Assembly: GCA_014730055.1 (NCBI GenBank)
Contig: WJIV01000173.1
Location: 1-44,999 of the forward strand
DNA: 44,999 nucleotides
From: Candidatus Bathyarchaeota archaeon
GTDB lineage: Archaea; Thermoproteota; Bathyarchaeia; TCS64
Direction: 5' to 3'
The position numbers and the translations under genes were made by a program. Positions within the stretch are counted from its first letter, which is position 1. Every line of letters begins with the position of its first letter. Below are positions 8,248 to 15,733 of this stretch, in pieces. Below the pieces are notes generated by a model, which had not been told where the DNA came from, ran no database searches, and saw nothing but the letters and a program-made list of their open reading frames with translations.

Positions 8248-8769
8248 TCAACAGAATTCTTTTGCAAAAACTTGGAAGACACCACCATCGCCAGTTATAC
8301 CATCTAGTTCAACCCCATAACCCTCTCTATACCCTCTGTTTCGACAGATATTTAGAGCAGCGGGATGATCCGCATAATACACTATGAACCTATAATCTCG
8401 TGATTTTACCATATCCTCAAAATATTCGAAGAAAAGTTTACCAAGACCTCTTCCTCGCTTATCCTCTTTTAGCCATACCTCGTGGAGTTCAATGAAATGC
8501 CCTTCAACTCCGAGTTCTTCTTCGAGTATTTTTCTATCTTTATCATCTCTATGAGTTCCATTAGGGTGAGAACGGGTGTTTGACTCGTGCCAGATACAGT
8601 GACCAAGAATTACATCATCACTTTGTAAAGTAATTAGATGGTCTGGATTTTCCTTGATTATCTCTAGCTCAGTTTTTCCAATTTCACCAATTATTGATTG
8701 ATAATATTTTCTAAAAAAATCTAGATCAGCACCATGAGTGAAAATGATGTCCATATCCGCAATAATCAT
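8248..8769 (-). CDS. GNAT-family N-acetyltransferase
   Basis: The 173-residue protein has the GNAT fold pattern: a beta strand ending in FIELHEVWLKEDKRGRGLGKLFFEY, where RGRGLGK is the acetyl-CoA pyrophosphate-binding motif A (R/QxxGxG/A). It is followed by a strand (FIVYY) and helix (AALNICRNRGYREGYG) of motif B. The substrate cannot be deduced. The start may be the ATG at 8769 or the second Met at about 8754 (MDIIFTHG). It lies upstream of rlmB on the same strand and diverges from the zinc-ribbon gene at 8833. Confidence 0.82.
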   Translation of the reverse strand: MIIADMDIIFTHGADLDFFRKYYQSIIGEIGKTELEIIKENPDHLITLQSDDVILGHCIWHESNTRSHPNGTHRDDKDRKILEEELGVEGHFIELHEVWLKEDKRGRGLGKLFFEYFEDMVKSRDYRFIVYYADHPAALNICRNRGYREGYGVELDGITGDGGVFQVFAKEFC

Positions 8770-8832
8770 AGAGCTAGGAATAAATTTTACCTAAATGCTT
8801 AATCCTTAAGTCTCACCATAAAAAGAGTTGAT

Positions 8833-9174
8833 ATGATTATGTCAGAGGGAAGTATGAAAGAGATGGCTGAGCTCCTTAGAAAGGGAGCTAGCATGTTGAG
8901 TGAGACATGTCCGAGATGCGGGACCCCCCTATTTGAGCTTCCAGGGGGAGAGATTATTTGTCCCATGTGCCAGAGGCCCGTGAAAATCGTATCAGGGGAA
9001 ACCGACGAAGAGGACATAGAAGCACAAGGTAGCTTAGAGGAGACCCTCAGAAAGAAGATTAATTTGGTACAGGGAATGCTCGAGGAGGAAACAGAGACTG
9101 TAAAGATGAGAGAGCTTATTCAGACACTACTGCTCCTACTTGATGCACGTGATAGGGTTAGGAAATTATCCTAA
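8833..9174 (+). CDS. Sjogren's syndrome/scleroderma autoantigen 1-like zinc-ribbon protein
   Basis: This 113-residue protein matches the archaeal/eukaryotic family known as autoantigen p27. It has a helix (MKEMAELLRKGASMLSETCP) and then a zinc ribbon CPRCGTPLFELPGGEIICPMC at residues about 25-48. A helical, acidic C-terminal part follows that could be a coiled coil. The function of the family is unresolved; zinc binding is inferred from four cysteines in two CxxC pairs. It stands alone on the plus strand. A small promoter region of about 60 bases separates it from the divergent GNAT gene. Confidence 0.8.
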   Translation: MIMSEGSMKEMAELLRKGASMLSETCPRCGTPLFELPGGEIICPMCQRPVKIVSGETDEEDIEAQGSLEETLRKKINLVQGMLEEETETVKMRELIQTLLLLLDARDRVRKLS

Positions 9175-9179
9175 AAAGT

Positions 9180-9938
9180 TTAATTACCCGTGAACTGTGT
9201 CAAGGACTTTCTGTCATAGCTGGAGTTTTTATTTAATTTTTTAACATTCTTATCTCGTAAAATCTTATGGACTTGTTTATTTACGATTCTACTAATCTTA
9301 TTTCTAGATAGGGATCCATCAACTCTCAGCACAATTGTTTCATCGATTTTACTCAACTCAAAGTCCTTTTTCTTGTCTTCTTCAGAATATCCCCACAAGT
9401 TACTTTTCATCAAGCTGAAGATTTGATAATATACAGATCTAATTTTCTCCTGTTTTGCGATATCCTCAAAATACGTATGATCTTTTACTCTTATCTGGCC
9501 ATTGGCTAAACGCTTTTGTCCTTCCTCTGGCGTAATATCTAGAAAGATTACAATATCTGGATCCAATGCAAATTTGTTTATAGTTTTCACCCAGTCGAGA
9601 TCGAGTTCCTTGTTCATTCCTCTGCTCTGATATGCTAGGGAACTGTAAACATATCTGTCCGAGATTACTACTTTACCTTCATCAAGAGCTGGCTTGATTT
9701 TTTTCTGTGTATGATCAACTCTATCTGCAGCGAATAAAAGAGCAAGCGCCTCTTCTGACGTTTCCTCACTTCCATATAAGACCTGACGAATCAGATTGCC
9801 GATTGGCATACCCTTGGTAGGCTCTGCAGTTGCCAGAACATCATAGTTATTTTTGAGTTTTTCAGTGAGTCGAGTATATTGCTCGGATTTACCTGAACCG
9901 TCAATCCCCTCAAATACTATGAAGCATCCTTGACTCAT
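9180..9938 (-). CDS. tmk: Thymidylate kinase with C-terminal extension
   Basis: The enzyme phosphorylates dTMP to dTDP in the cytoplasm. Seen motifs are the P-loop FEGIDGSGKS near the N-terminus, the EPT substrate loop, DRYVYSSLAYQSRG (DRY/H dTMP-binding motif) and a LID-like region (DITPEEGQKRL). At 252 residues it is about 40 longer than most Tmk proteins. The additional tail, after residue about 210, is basic and polar (KNVKKLNKNSSYDRKS) with no recognised domain. The start at 9938 places the P-loop at the usual distance. It converges on the zinc-ribbon gene with a 5-base gap. Another nucleotide kinase specificity cannot be excluded. Confidence 0.88.
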   Translation of the reverse strand: MSQGCFIVFEGIDGSGKSEQYTRLTEKLKNNYDVLATAEPTKGMPIGNLIRQVLYGSEETSEEALALLFAADRVDHTQKKIKPALDEGKVVISDRYVYSSLAYQSRGMNKELDLDWVKTINKFALDPDIVIFLDITPEEGQKRLANGQIRVKDHTYFEDIAKQEKIRSVYYQIFSLMKSNLWGYSEEDKKKDFELSKIDETIVLRVDGSLSRNKISRIVNKQVHKILRDKNVKKLNKNSSYDRKSLTQFTGN

Positions 9939-10008
9939 CTGACTTGCACCGGCTCTCTAATGTAGATGCATAAGGGATATAAGAAAGATCCATTCAAAAA
10001 AAATATGG

Positions 10009-11154
10009 TTATAATTGAAATCGATCTCTATCATACTCAGTTAGGCTTTCAGCTTTCCCGTTTTTGACAAGCACCATGTCTTCGACCCGGAGATAGTATT
10101 CTTCTTTATGCCATAGTTTGGGCTCCATACAGAAAACCATTCCATCCTCTAAATAGTCATCATTAGAGGGCTTAAGCCAAGGCGACTCGTGTACCTCGAC
10201 ACCTATTTGATGCCCCACTACTCCGTTAGGGTGCCTGTTTCGGAGGTATTCACCGTAACCTTCTCGGTTGCAAACTTTCTCGATGTGTGGGAAGATCTCA
10301 TTCACTCTGTGAACTTCTTCACCAATAGTATCTATTGTCTCTACTACGGCGGTCATAAGTGCAGGATAAGCATTAAGTATGTGATCCTCTGGCTCGCCAT
10401 AATAGAGGCTTCTTCCCCAATCGCTGCAGTACCCATCCAAGACAAAACCAACGTCGAAAGCTATACTTGTTTTCGATTCAAGACCCTGATCTCTACCGTA
10501 GTTGAACACATCTTCTGTCGCTGGTCTATTTGATTTACAGAAACCTGCTGTTGTCGGGAAACTAATATCACTAGCTTTACGCCGCCTACCCATCGTCTCG
10601 ATCTTAAGAGTAGTCTCTCTCATAGTATCTCCCTCACAAAGTTCTTCAATGACATCTCCCATTACTTCGTCAGTAAGTCTAGCTACCTTTCTTAACCTGC
10701 TGATCTCATCCTGACTTTTTATACTCCGTAGCTTATCCATCATCCCCTCCGCTGAGCTGAATTTTGCTCCCTTACAACATTTTGCCACAGAGAGAACCAT
10801 GGAGGCCCAGGTGTACTCACCGATCGCAACCCTTGTAGGCTCATCGACAATATCATTAACTATTCCCTTAACTGCTGGGTGAAAATCCTCAAACATACCC
10901 AAACCGCGAACATCTTTAATCCAACTCTCTTCGGCTTTACTCTTAGAGCCCATTCCGGCCAATAAAATCGGTTCCCCATCAAGAGGTACGAAGACCGCAT
11001 CAGCTGGATAGTTCAAGTCCCTAAATCTTCTCCAATCCAGACCTGCACCGGTTATGTATTGAAAATCCGGGCCAGCACCGATGACAAGCAGATCTAGATT
11101 TTTCTTCTCCATCTTTTCTTGAAGAGACTGTAGTCTGAGTCTATAATCAATCAT
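10009..11154 (-). CDS. M24-family metallopeptidase (Xaa-Pro aminopeptidase/creatinase fold)
   Basis: The 381-residue protein has the creatinase-like N-terminal domain (residues 1-130) and the pita-bread M24 catalytic domain. The five metal ligands are visible: two Asp in AFDVGFVLDGYCSDWGRSL, His in GVVGHQIGVEVHE, Glu in GMVFCMEPKLW and Glu in LRVEDMVLV. Enzymes of this type release N-terminal residues before proline or act as related hydrolases. It lies 83 bases downstream of the aconitase-X genes on the same strand. The AT-rich gap may hold its own promoter, so a role in the mevalonate branch is not implied. Confidence 0.85.
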   Translation of the reverse strand: MIDYRLRLQSLQEKMEKKNLDLLVIGAGPDFQYITGAGLDWRRFRDLNYPADAVFVPLDGEPILLAGMGSKSKAEESWIKDVRGLGMFEDFHPAVKGIVNDIVDEPTRVAIGEYTWASMVLSVAKCCKGAKFSSAEGMMDKLRSIKSQDEISRLRKVARLTDEVMGDVIEELCEGDTMRETTLKIETMGRRRKASDISFPTTAGFCKSNRPATEDVFNYGRDQGLESKTSIAFDVGFVLDGYCSDWGRSLYYGEPEDHILNAYPALMTAVVETIDTIGEEVHRVNEIFPHIEKVCNREGYGEYLRNRHPNGVVGHQIGVEVHESPWLKPSNDDYLEDGMVFCMEPKLWHKEEYYLRVEDMVLVKNGKAESLTEYDRDRFQL

Positions 11155-11237
11155 GATTATATAGTGTTGTAAAAATGATAAATCGTTTATGTCTCAAATG
11201 CCAGCTGTAGTATCGATTTCTTATAATTTAAGTCAGA

Positions 11238-11639
11238 TTACTTGATTACCTCAACTAAACCATCATCAGCCTCGACCTTCACTCTGTCACCGTTATTTAT
11301 TAGCTTGAGTGGATCATTATCTAACATATCTACTAGGGGTATATCACTTATTACACAACCTGTGGCAATAATTGCCTCTGTCTCGATGTTTATAATCGCC
11401 GCTGGAGCGGTTCCCAGCTTTTTCATACGATAGAGGACATAACTACCTACTGTGCTTCCTTTGCCAGTTGGAAACACAAATATCTTTCCGCTGATATTTT
11501 CTCCGCAACAACAATGACCTGGCTCAGTTACGCACCCAGTAACAGGGTCAACTCCACCATAGAAACTTACGGGTTCCGAACTAACTAGGGCTTCTCCTTC
11601 CGCCTTCCCCCCCATAACACTTCTACCTTTTAACTTCAT
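11238..11639 (-). CDS. Aconitase X small (swivel) subunit; probable phosphomevalonate dehydratase small subunit
   Basis: This 133-residue protein is the swivelling domain of aconitase X. It shows KLKGRSVMGGKAEGEAL at the N-terminus, the GKGSTVGSYVLYRM segment and TEAIIATGCVISDIPLVD, all family hallmarks. In archaea the two-subunit AcnX dehydrates (R)-mevalonate-5-phosphate to trans-anhydromevalonate-5-phosphate in the modified mevalonate pathway. Related AcnX enzymes in bacteria act on hydroxyproline derivatives, but the UbiD neighbour makes the mevalonate role far more likely. The start ATG overlaps the stop of the large subunit (ATGA at 11636-11639), consistent with coupled translation and 1:1 stoichiometry. 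Confidence 0.85.
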   Translation of the reverse strand: MKLKGRSVMGGKAEGEALVSSEPVSFYGGVDPVTGCVTEPGHCCCGENISGKIFVFPTGKGSTVGSYVLYRMKKLGTAPAAIINIETEAIIATGCVISDIPLVDMLDNDPLKLINNGDRVKVEADDGLVEVIK

Positions 11640-12826
11640 ATTGAGGCCCCCTCCACTAATTCTGGTAGTTCGGCCAGTTTGAGATCAAAGCCATGAGCGA
11701 CGCTATAGTGCCCTCCCTTGAAACTGTTCGTAGCAACGCCTTCCCACCCCATCTCATGAAGTGGTGCAACTACCATGCAGGTATCCCTGTAGACCTTCCC
11801 TCCCGCAGCCTCAATGGTTTTTACATGCCCTGCTCTCTCAGCCTCAGAATACACTCCCCTGCTTGTGAAGACCCATAATCGTCCATCAAGATTTTTTCCC
11901 CTCACAAGTTCTGCCGTCTCAGCCATCTCCCTGAGGCTACAGTGTGGGCACCCTATACAATATGTAGGATTTTCGGGGTTACAAACCAGTTTTTCCCTAG
12001 CCTCATCTAGTTGGGTACTCTCTATGGAAATTTTCTCAATTTCGCTGATATGTTCTCTTGCCCATTTCCACTCAGCTGTTACACCTTCACCATGCCATAG
12101 TGCAACCCCTCCGCTAGTCGCTATTGCCGCTCCGAGGGTTTTCTGGGACTCTAGATCTGGTTCACCAAGATTCTTCAAGTAAGGAACCTTATTACCCATT
12201 TGCTTGCCTGTAACATAACCCAAAGCGCTATAATCGATTCTTTCACATAATTCGGCATCTATCTCCACTAGAACCTGAGGTCTTCTCTTCTCCTTTAGAC
12301 GATAACCATAGAAAGGGGACAACCCCGTTACAGCTGATGCAAGGGTAGTGGGTCCTGATTCACGGTTAGTCCTTGCTCCAAGCATACTGTTGCTGAAGCA
12401 TACTGCATTTGACTCAGCCCAAGCTATCTGGGAGCCTTTGCTAGGTACATGACCGATGAGATAAGGTGTACAAGTACATGTTATTTCGACTCCTATAGTT
12501 TCGAAGGCTCTTATGACCCTTCTTTGACCAGAAGCAAAGTCTTCTGGTATGTTCATCTCCTCCCACTTCTCCATATCCATACCAGCAGGATTCAAAGTTG
12601 CCCGTATGGAGCATCTAGCTCCCATTCTTGCCTGCTCCTCCAGCCACTCTGTACCAGCCTCGCCGAGATTCTTGAAGCTGACACCAGATATGTGGGCTGA
12701 CTCAACAGGCTCTAGCCTCTCGGCGCCAAAAACCTCACCCAGTGCAACAAGCAGTTCCATGGACTTGCTTACTGCATCTCCTTCTTCTCCATCTAGCATC
12801 CGCTCCTGTCGCCTCGTCAGAAACAT
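11636..12826 (-). CDS. Aconitase X large (catalytic) subunit; probable phosphomevalonate dehydratase large subunit
   Basis: The 396-residue product belongs to the AcnX catalytic family (formerly DUF521). It shows FSNSMLGARTNRESGP, the substrate/cluster-binding region, and CIGCPHCSLREM near the C-terminal third, with cysteines expected to ligate the iron-sulphur cluster. With the small subunit it would perform the dehydration of mevalonate-5-phosphate, the first dedicated step of the archaeal mevalonate branch characterised in Aeropyrum pernix. An iron-sulphur enzyme of this sort would be oxygen sensitive, suiting an anaerobe. It is followed by the small subunit with an ATGA overlap and preceded, after 60 bases, by the UbiD-type decarboxylase. 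Confidence 0.88.
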   Translation of the reverse strand: MFLTRRQERMLDGEEGDAVSKSMELLVALGEVFGAERLEPVESAHISGVSFKNLGEAGTEWLEEQARMGARCSIRATLNPAGMDMEKWEEMNIPEDFASGQRRVIRAFETIGVEITCTCTPYLIGHVPSKGSQIAWAESNAVCFSNSMLGARTNRESGPTTLASAVTGLSPFYGYRLKEKRRPQVLVEIDAELCERIDYSALGYVTGKQMGNKVPYLKNLGEPDLESQKTLGAAIATSGGVALWHGEGVTAEWKWAREHISEIEKISIESTQLDEAREKLVCNPENPTYCIGCPHCSLREMAETAELVRGKNLDGRLWVFTSRGVYSEAERAGHVKTIEAAGGKVYRDTCMVVAPLHEMGWEGVATNSFKGGHYSVAHGFDLKLAELPELVEGASI

Positions 12827-12886
12827 GAAATCATCAGAATTGTTAACTGGAGAGATATAAAGAATTAGAAAATAGTCTAAATAGGT

Positions 12887-14218
12887 CTAGGAATATTTCT
12901 GGAGAACCTTCTCAAGTCTTTCATCAATGGGGATCTGAGCCCTTCTGAACCCTTCCTGATCCTTGAACATTGGCTTAGTCGCATCTATTCCAACTTTACA
13001 GCCCAGTTCTTTCTCCTGGTCACCGGCGGGATCTAGACTAGATACCCGGACATTTGGAACGAGTAGAATATCCTCATCACCCTTAAACCGCGTGGCGATT
13101 GCCCACTCAACCTGTTCCATGTTGTAGGGGTCGATGTCGCTGTCAACGACAACTGCGTGTTTCAGGCTAGGATGAGCAGCGAAAGTTGCCATTAGGACAT
13201 TCTTAGGATCCCCTTCCCTAAATTTCTCAAAACTGACGACGCAGTGCAGCCAGCCCATTCCTCCTAGAGTCATATTTACTCCTCTGACATTGGGAACTAT
13301 TCCTCTGACATACTCCCATATCCTTGGCTCTTTTGGCATGCCCATCATCAACCTGTGCTCTGAGCCTGAGGGTAGTAAAGCCTGGTAGAGGTAGTCCTCC
13401 CTGTGCATTATTCCAACTAGCTCCACTACGGGTTGCTGCCGCTGGACGTCAAATGTTCCGGAAAGATCAACAAATGGTCCCTCCGTGGCGGTCTCATCGA
13501 GTCTGAGTTTTCCTTCAAGCACTAACTCGGCGTTCGCGGGTGCAAGGGCATCTACATGTTCACAATCTGTAAGTGTTAACTGCCCACCGAGGAAGTTGTT
13601 GACAACGTTGAACTCGCTCGTTCCGAACGGTGCAGTTAGAGATCCCGCTATCATTACGGCGGGGTGTAATCCTAAACTTATGCTTACATCTAAAGATCTT
13701 AATCCATTTTCCTTAGCTCTTTGAGTCATTCGGTATAAATGTCGAGGCACAATTCGAATACTCATCCTCTTATCATCCAGAACCAGTAGCCTGTGGAAGC
13801 TAACATTCTCATGCTCGCCACTCGGGTCCTTGATATAAACTATTCCCGAAGTAATGTACGGCCCTGGGTCTCCCTTGAAATGAGTGAGCACAGGTATGTC
13901 AGACAAGCTACCTTTCTTCACGACCTCTTTAACCGGACCATCCCCTATCTTACACTCTACCGGATTATTAGTAGCATGGATTATAGTCTCATATAAGTCG
14001 TCGACTTTTGTTCCAAGACCCCTTAAAATTAGATCCCTAGTACCTGAAACTCCACCTACTACTCTTGTACCCGTCTCTTTTTCATTTTCTATTATGACGA
14101 TTTTTTCCGAATCAAACCTCTTCAAAGCCGCCGCTATCTCGAATTTCCTTGAAAGTGGCTCGCTAATCGTAACAGTCTCATTCCGAACTGATTTGAGAAA
14201 GGTGCGCAGATCACTCAT
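12887..14218 (-). CDS. UbiD-family prFMN decarboxylase; probable trans-anhydromevalonate-5-phosphate decarboxylase
   Basis: The enzyme belongs to the UbiD family, which uses prenylated FMN to decarboxylate unsaturated acids. Visible motifs include SIRIVPRHLYRMTQRAKENG, LGLHPAVMIAGS and EGPFVDLSGTFD, matching the cofactor- and substrate-binding regions. In the archaeal mevalonate pathway it converts trans-anhydromevalonate-5-phosphate to isopentenyl phosphate, which isopentenyl phosphate kinase then phosphorylates. I chose ATG 14218 (443 residues) over the longer in-frame ATG at 14242. A GGTGA sits 5 bases upstream, and the start overlaps the stop of the small upstream gene. UbiX, which makes the prenylated FMN, and isopentenyl phosphate kinase are not in the window. 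Confidence 0.85.
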   Translation of the reverse strand: MSDLRTFLKSVRNETVTISEPLSRKFEIAAALKRFDSEKIVIIENEKETGTRVVGGVSGTRDLILRGLGTKVDDLYETIIHATNNPVECKIGDGPVKEVVKKGSLSDIPVLTHFKGDPGPYITSGIVYIKDPSGEHENVSFHRLLVLDDKRMSIRIVPRHLYRMTQRAKENGLRSLDVSISLGLHPAVMIAGSLTAPFGTSEFNVVNNFLGGQLTLTDCEHVDALAPANAELVLEGKLRLDETATEGPFVDLSGTFDVQRQQPVVELVGIMHREDYLYQALLPSGSEHRLMMGMPKEPRIWEYVRGIVPNVRGVNMTLGGMGWLHCVVSFEKFREGDPKNVLMATFAAHPSLKHAVVVDSDIDPYNMEQVEWAIATRFKGDEDILLVPNVRVSSLDPAGDQEKELGCKVGIDATKPMFKDQEGFRRAQIPIDERLEKVLQKYS

Positions 14219-14543
14219 CCTTATCACCTGTGAATTTATCAACTAGGGCAAAAAGCTGTTGGTCTAACAGGAAATCTTTAGGAAGGTTAGTTGATACAAG
14301 GGCCAATTTATTGTATTTTACAGCCAGCCTTTCACCTATTATCTTCGAGGTTATCACATCCCTCTCACCTATCACTTGGCTTGAGGTTTTATCTGGAAGC
14401 GTTATAGTTGTTGTGCCAAGTCTTGGGTTATCCCCCTCCCATATGAAGGCTAATACAGCATTTGAAAATTCAATAAATGAGGCGTGTATATTTTTCCCTT
14501 CTATTTCTTTTTCATGTGAGGACTGTTCTAAACTCATGTACAA
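14211..14543 (-). CDS. Small protein resembling proteasome assembly chaperone 4 (PAC4)
   Basis: This 110-residue soluble protein has an alternating beta/alpha pattern with no membrane segment. The order and spacing of its features resemble eukaryotic PAC4: a strand with FIEFSNAVLAFIWEGD, a strand GTTTITLP, a helix ending ERLAVKYNK, then LALVSTNLP (compare VSYNL in PAC4) and a final helix with LFALVDKF. PAC-type proteins help assemble the 20S proteasome alpha ring. This is recalled similarity, not an alignment. It overlaps the UbiD start by 8 bases, so it is co-translated with the mevalonate genes, and an unrelated role tied to those enzymes is possible. Confidence 0.45.
   Translation of the reverse strand: MYMSLEQSSHEKEIEGKNIHASFIEFSNAVLAFIWEGDNPRLGTTTITLPDKTSSQVIGERDVITSKIIGERLAVKYNKLALVSTNLPKDFLLDQQLFALVDKFTGDKDE
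14219..14228 (-). promoter_or_regulatory. Ribosome binding site that decides the UbiD start
   Basis: On the minus strand GGTGA (14228-14224) stands 5 bases before ATG 14218. It supports translation from 14218 rather than from the in-frame ATG at 14242, and it lies inside the last codons of the PAC4-like gene. Confidence 0.6.
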
Positions 14544-14569
14544 TACTGATAATTGAAGCGGTTAAGGGT

Positions 14570-15664
14570 TTAGATGACCTTAACTAGTTTAGATTCATGC
14601 CTACCAGTAATTACTCTTTGATAACCACGAAGCTTTTCATCTAGTTCCGGGTCTCCAGTGTCTACTGCTAGATTTTTCAAACCTTGGAGTTTGATCGGAG
14701 TCGCAATTATAATAATGTTTGAGACGCCCACTTTATTCACTACTTGAGAACTTATCTGTTGGTTCCCACGGCCCAGTAAACTACCCTGGCCACCAAGAGG
14801 ACTGACAATAACGACGTTTTCCTCTTCCAAGGATTCGAGTATAGTCTGTTCATCGACATCCTTCGCTATCATTTTTTTGTCCATAAGAAGGTCTACACCC
14901 AGCAAGGTCTTCTCTTGATCCAGTTCATCAGTTATTGCCTTAACAGTTGACCCGGGTCCCATAATGTATAAAGTACCAGGCCTCATTTCATCTATTATTC
15001 TGTCTGCAATGGATTCCTTCATTATACCCTCGTCAGGCATAGAGGTTGCCTGTTTCTCACTAAGTACAAGAGATGATTCATATGGTGTCATGGCATATCC
15101 TTTCAGATCTGCGTCGAGAATTCCCTCTCTATATGCTTCTTCATCTATATCCATTACCTCCCTCTCTGATACAGGTGCTTCACCTCTGACAAAATCTCTT
15201 ATTAGCTTGGAGGCAGCCCTCGGCGTCGAAGTGAAAACAGCACTGTACATCTTCACACCGGAAGGAATTCCCATTATTGGAACATCACCATCAACCACCT
15301 CTAGAATATCCACAGCGGTACCATCGCCACCAACAAAGATGATGAGATCCATATCTGAATCCAACATTTCTCTAGCAGCGTCCTTCGTATCTTTCTTAGA
15401 CGTCTCTTCTTTTTGAGGTCTCCCAAGCACCTTGAAATCAAAATCAAGATCCATTAGGAGGTTTTCACCCATATTTCCCCCCCAGGTAAACCATTCGACA
15501 TCCAATTTTTCTACGTTGCTAAGTGCTTCACGGGCCCTTTCTTCCGCTACAGGTTCGGCTCCCTTCTCCCTCGCCTTCTCCAATGTATCTTTACCGTCAG
15601 TCCCTTTGAGCCCGACCTTCCCCCCCATACCTGCAATTGGGTTTATAATTAAACCGATTCTCAT
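14570..15664 (-). CDS. COG3199-type ATP-NAD kinase-like protein
   Basis: The 364-residue protein has the NAD kinase/diacylglycerol kinase fold. It begins IGLIINPIAGMGG, has the family's GGDGT motif (FVGGDGTAVDI, about residue 115) and the MGIPSGVKMYSAVFTSTPRAA segment characteristic of the AcoX-like group. This archaeal family is annotated as predicted NAD kinase, making NADP+ from NAD+ with ATP or polyphosphate. The fold is shared with lipid and sphingoid kinases, so another substrate is possible. It starts 69 bases from the divergent aglB, possibly sharing a promoter core, and its 3' end lies 26 bases upstream of the PAC4-like gene on the same strand. Confidence 0.82.
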   Translation of the reverse strand: MRIGLIINPIAGMGGKVGLKGTDGKDTLEKAREKGAEPVAEERAREALSNVEKLDVEWFTWGGNMGENLLMDLDFDFKVLGRPQKEETSKKDTKDAAREMLDSDMDLIIFVGGDGTAVDILEVVDGDVPIMGIPSGVKMYSAVFTSTPRAASKLIRDFVRGEAPVSEREVMDIDEEAYREGILDADLKGYAMTPYESSLVLSEKQATSMPDEGIMKESIADRIIDEMRPGTLYIMGPGSTVKAITDELDQEKTLLGVDLLMDKKMIAKDVDEQTILESLEEENVVIVSPLGGQGSLLGRGNQQISSQVVNKVGVSNIIIIATPIKLQGLKNLAVDTGDPELDEKLRGYQRVITGRHESKLVKVI

Positions 15665-15686
15665 TATTCTATGGAAAAAGGAGCGC

Positions 15687-15700
15687 TATTTTAATAAAAG
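15687..15700. promoter_or_regulatory. Shared TATA-like core between COG3199 gene and aglB
   Basis: TATTTTAATAAAAG is nearly symmetric and lies about 25-35 bases from both divergent start codons (15664 minus and 15734 plus), the expected archaeal TATA distance for leaderless or short-leader transcripts. One element may serve both genes. Confidence 0.35.
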
Positions 15701-15733
15701 CCTGTATATCCTAGTGGGATAGAGTGCAGGAAC

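Noticed and set aside
11814..12860. Plus-strand ORFs (up to 122 codons) inside the AcnX large gene
   Set aside because: They are antisense to a gene with intact family motifs, and their Ser/Pro/Leu-rich content is typical of shadow frames.
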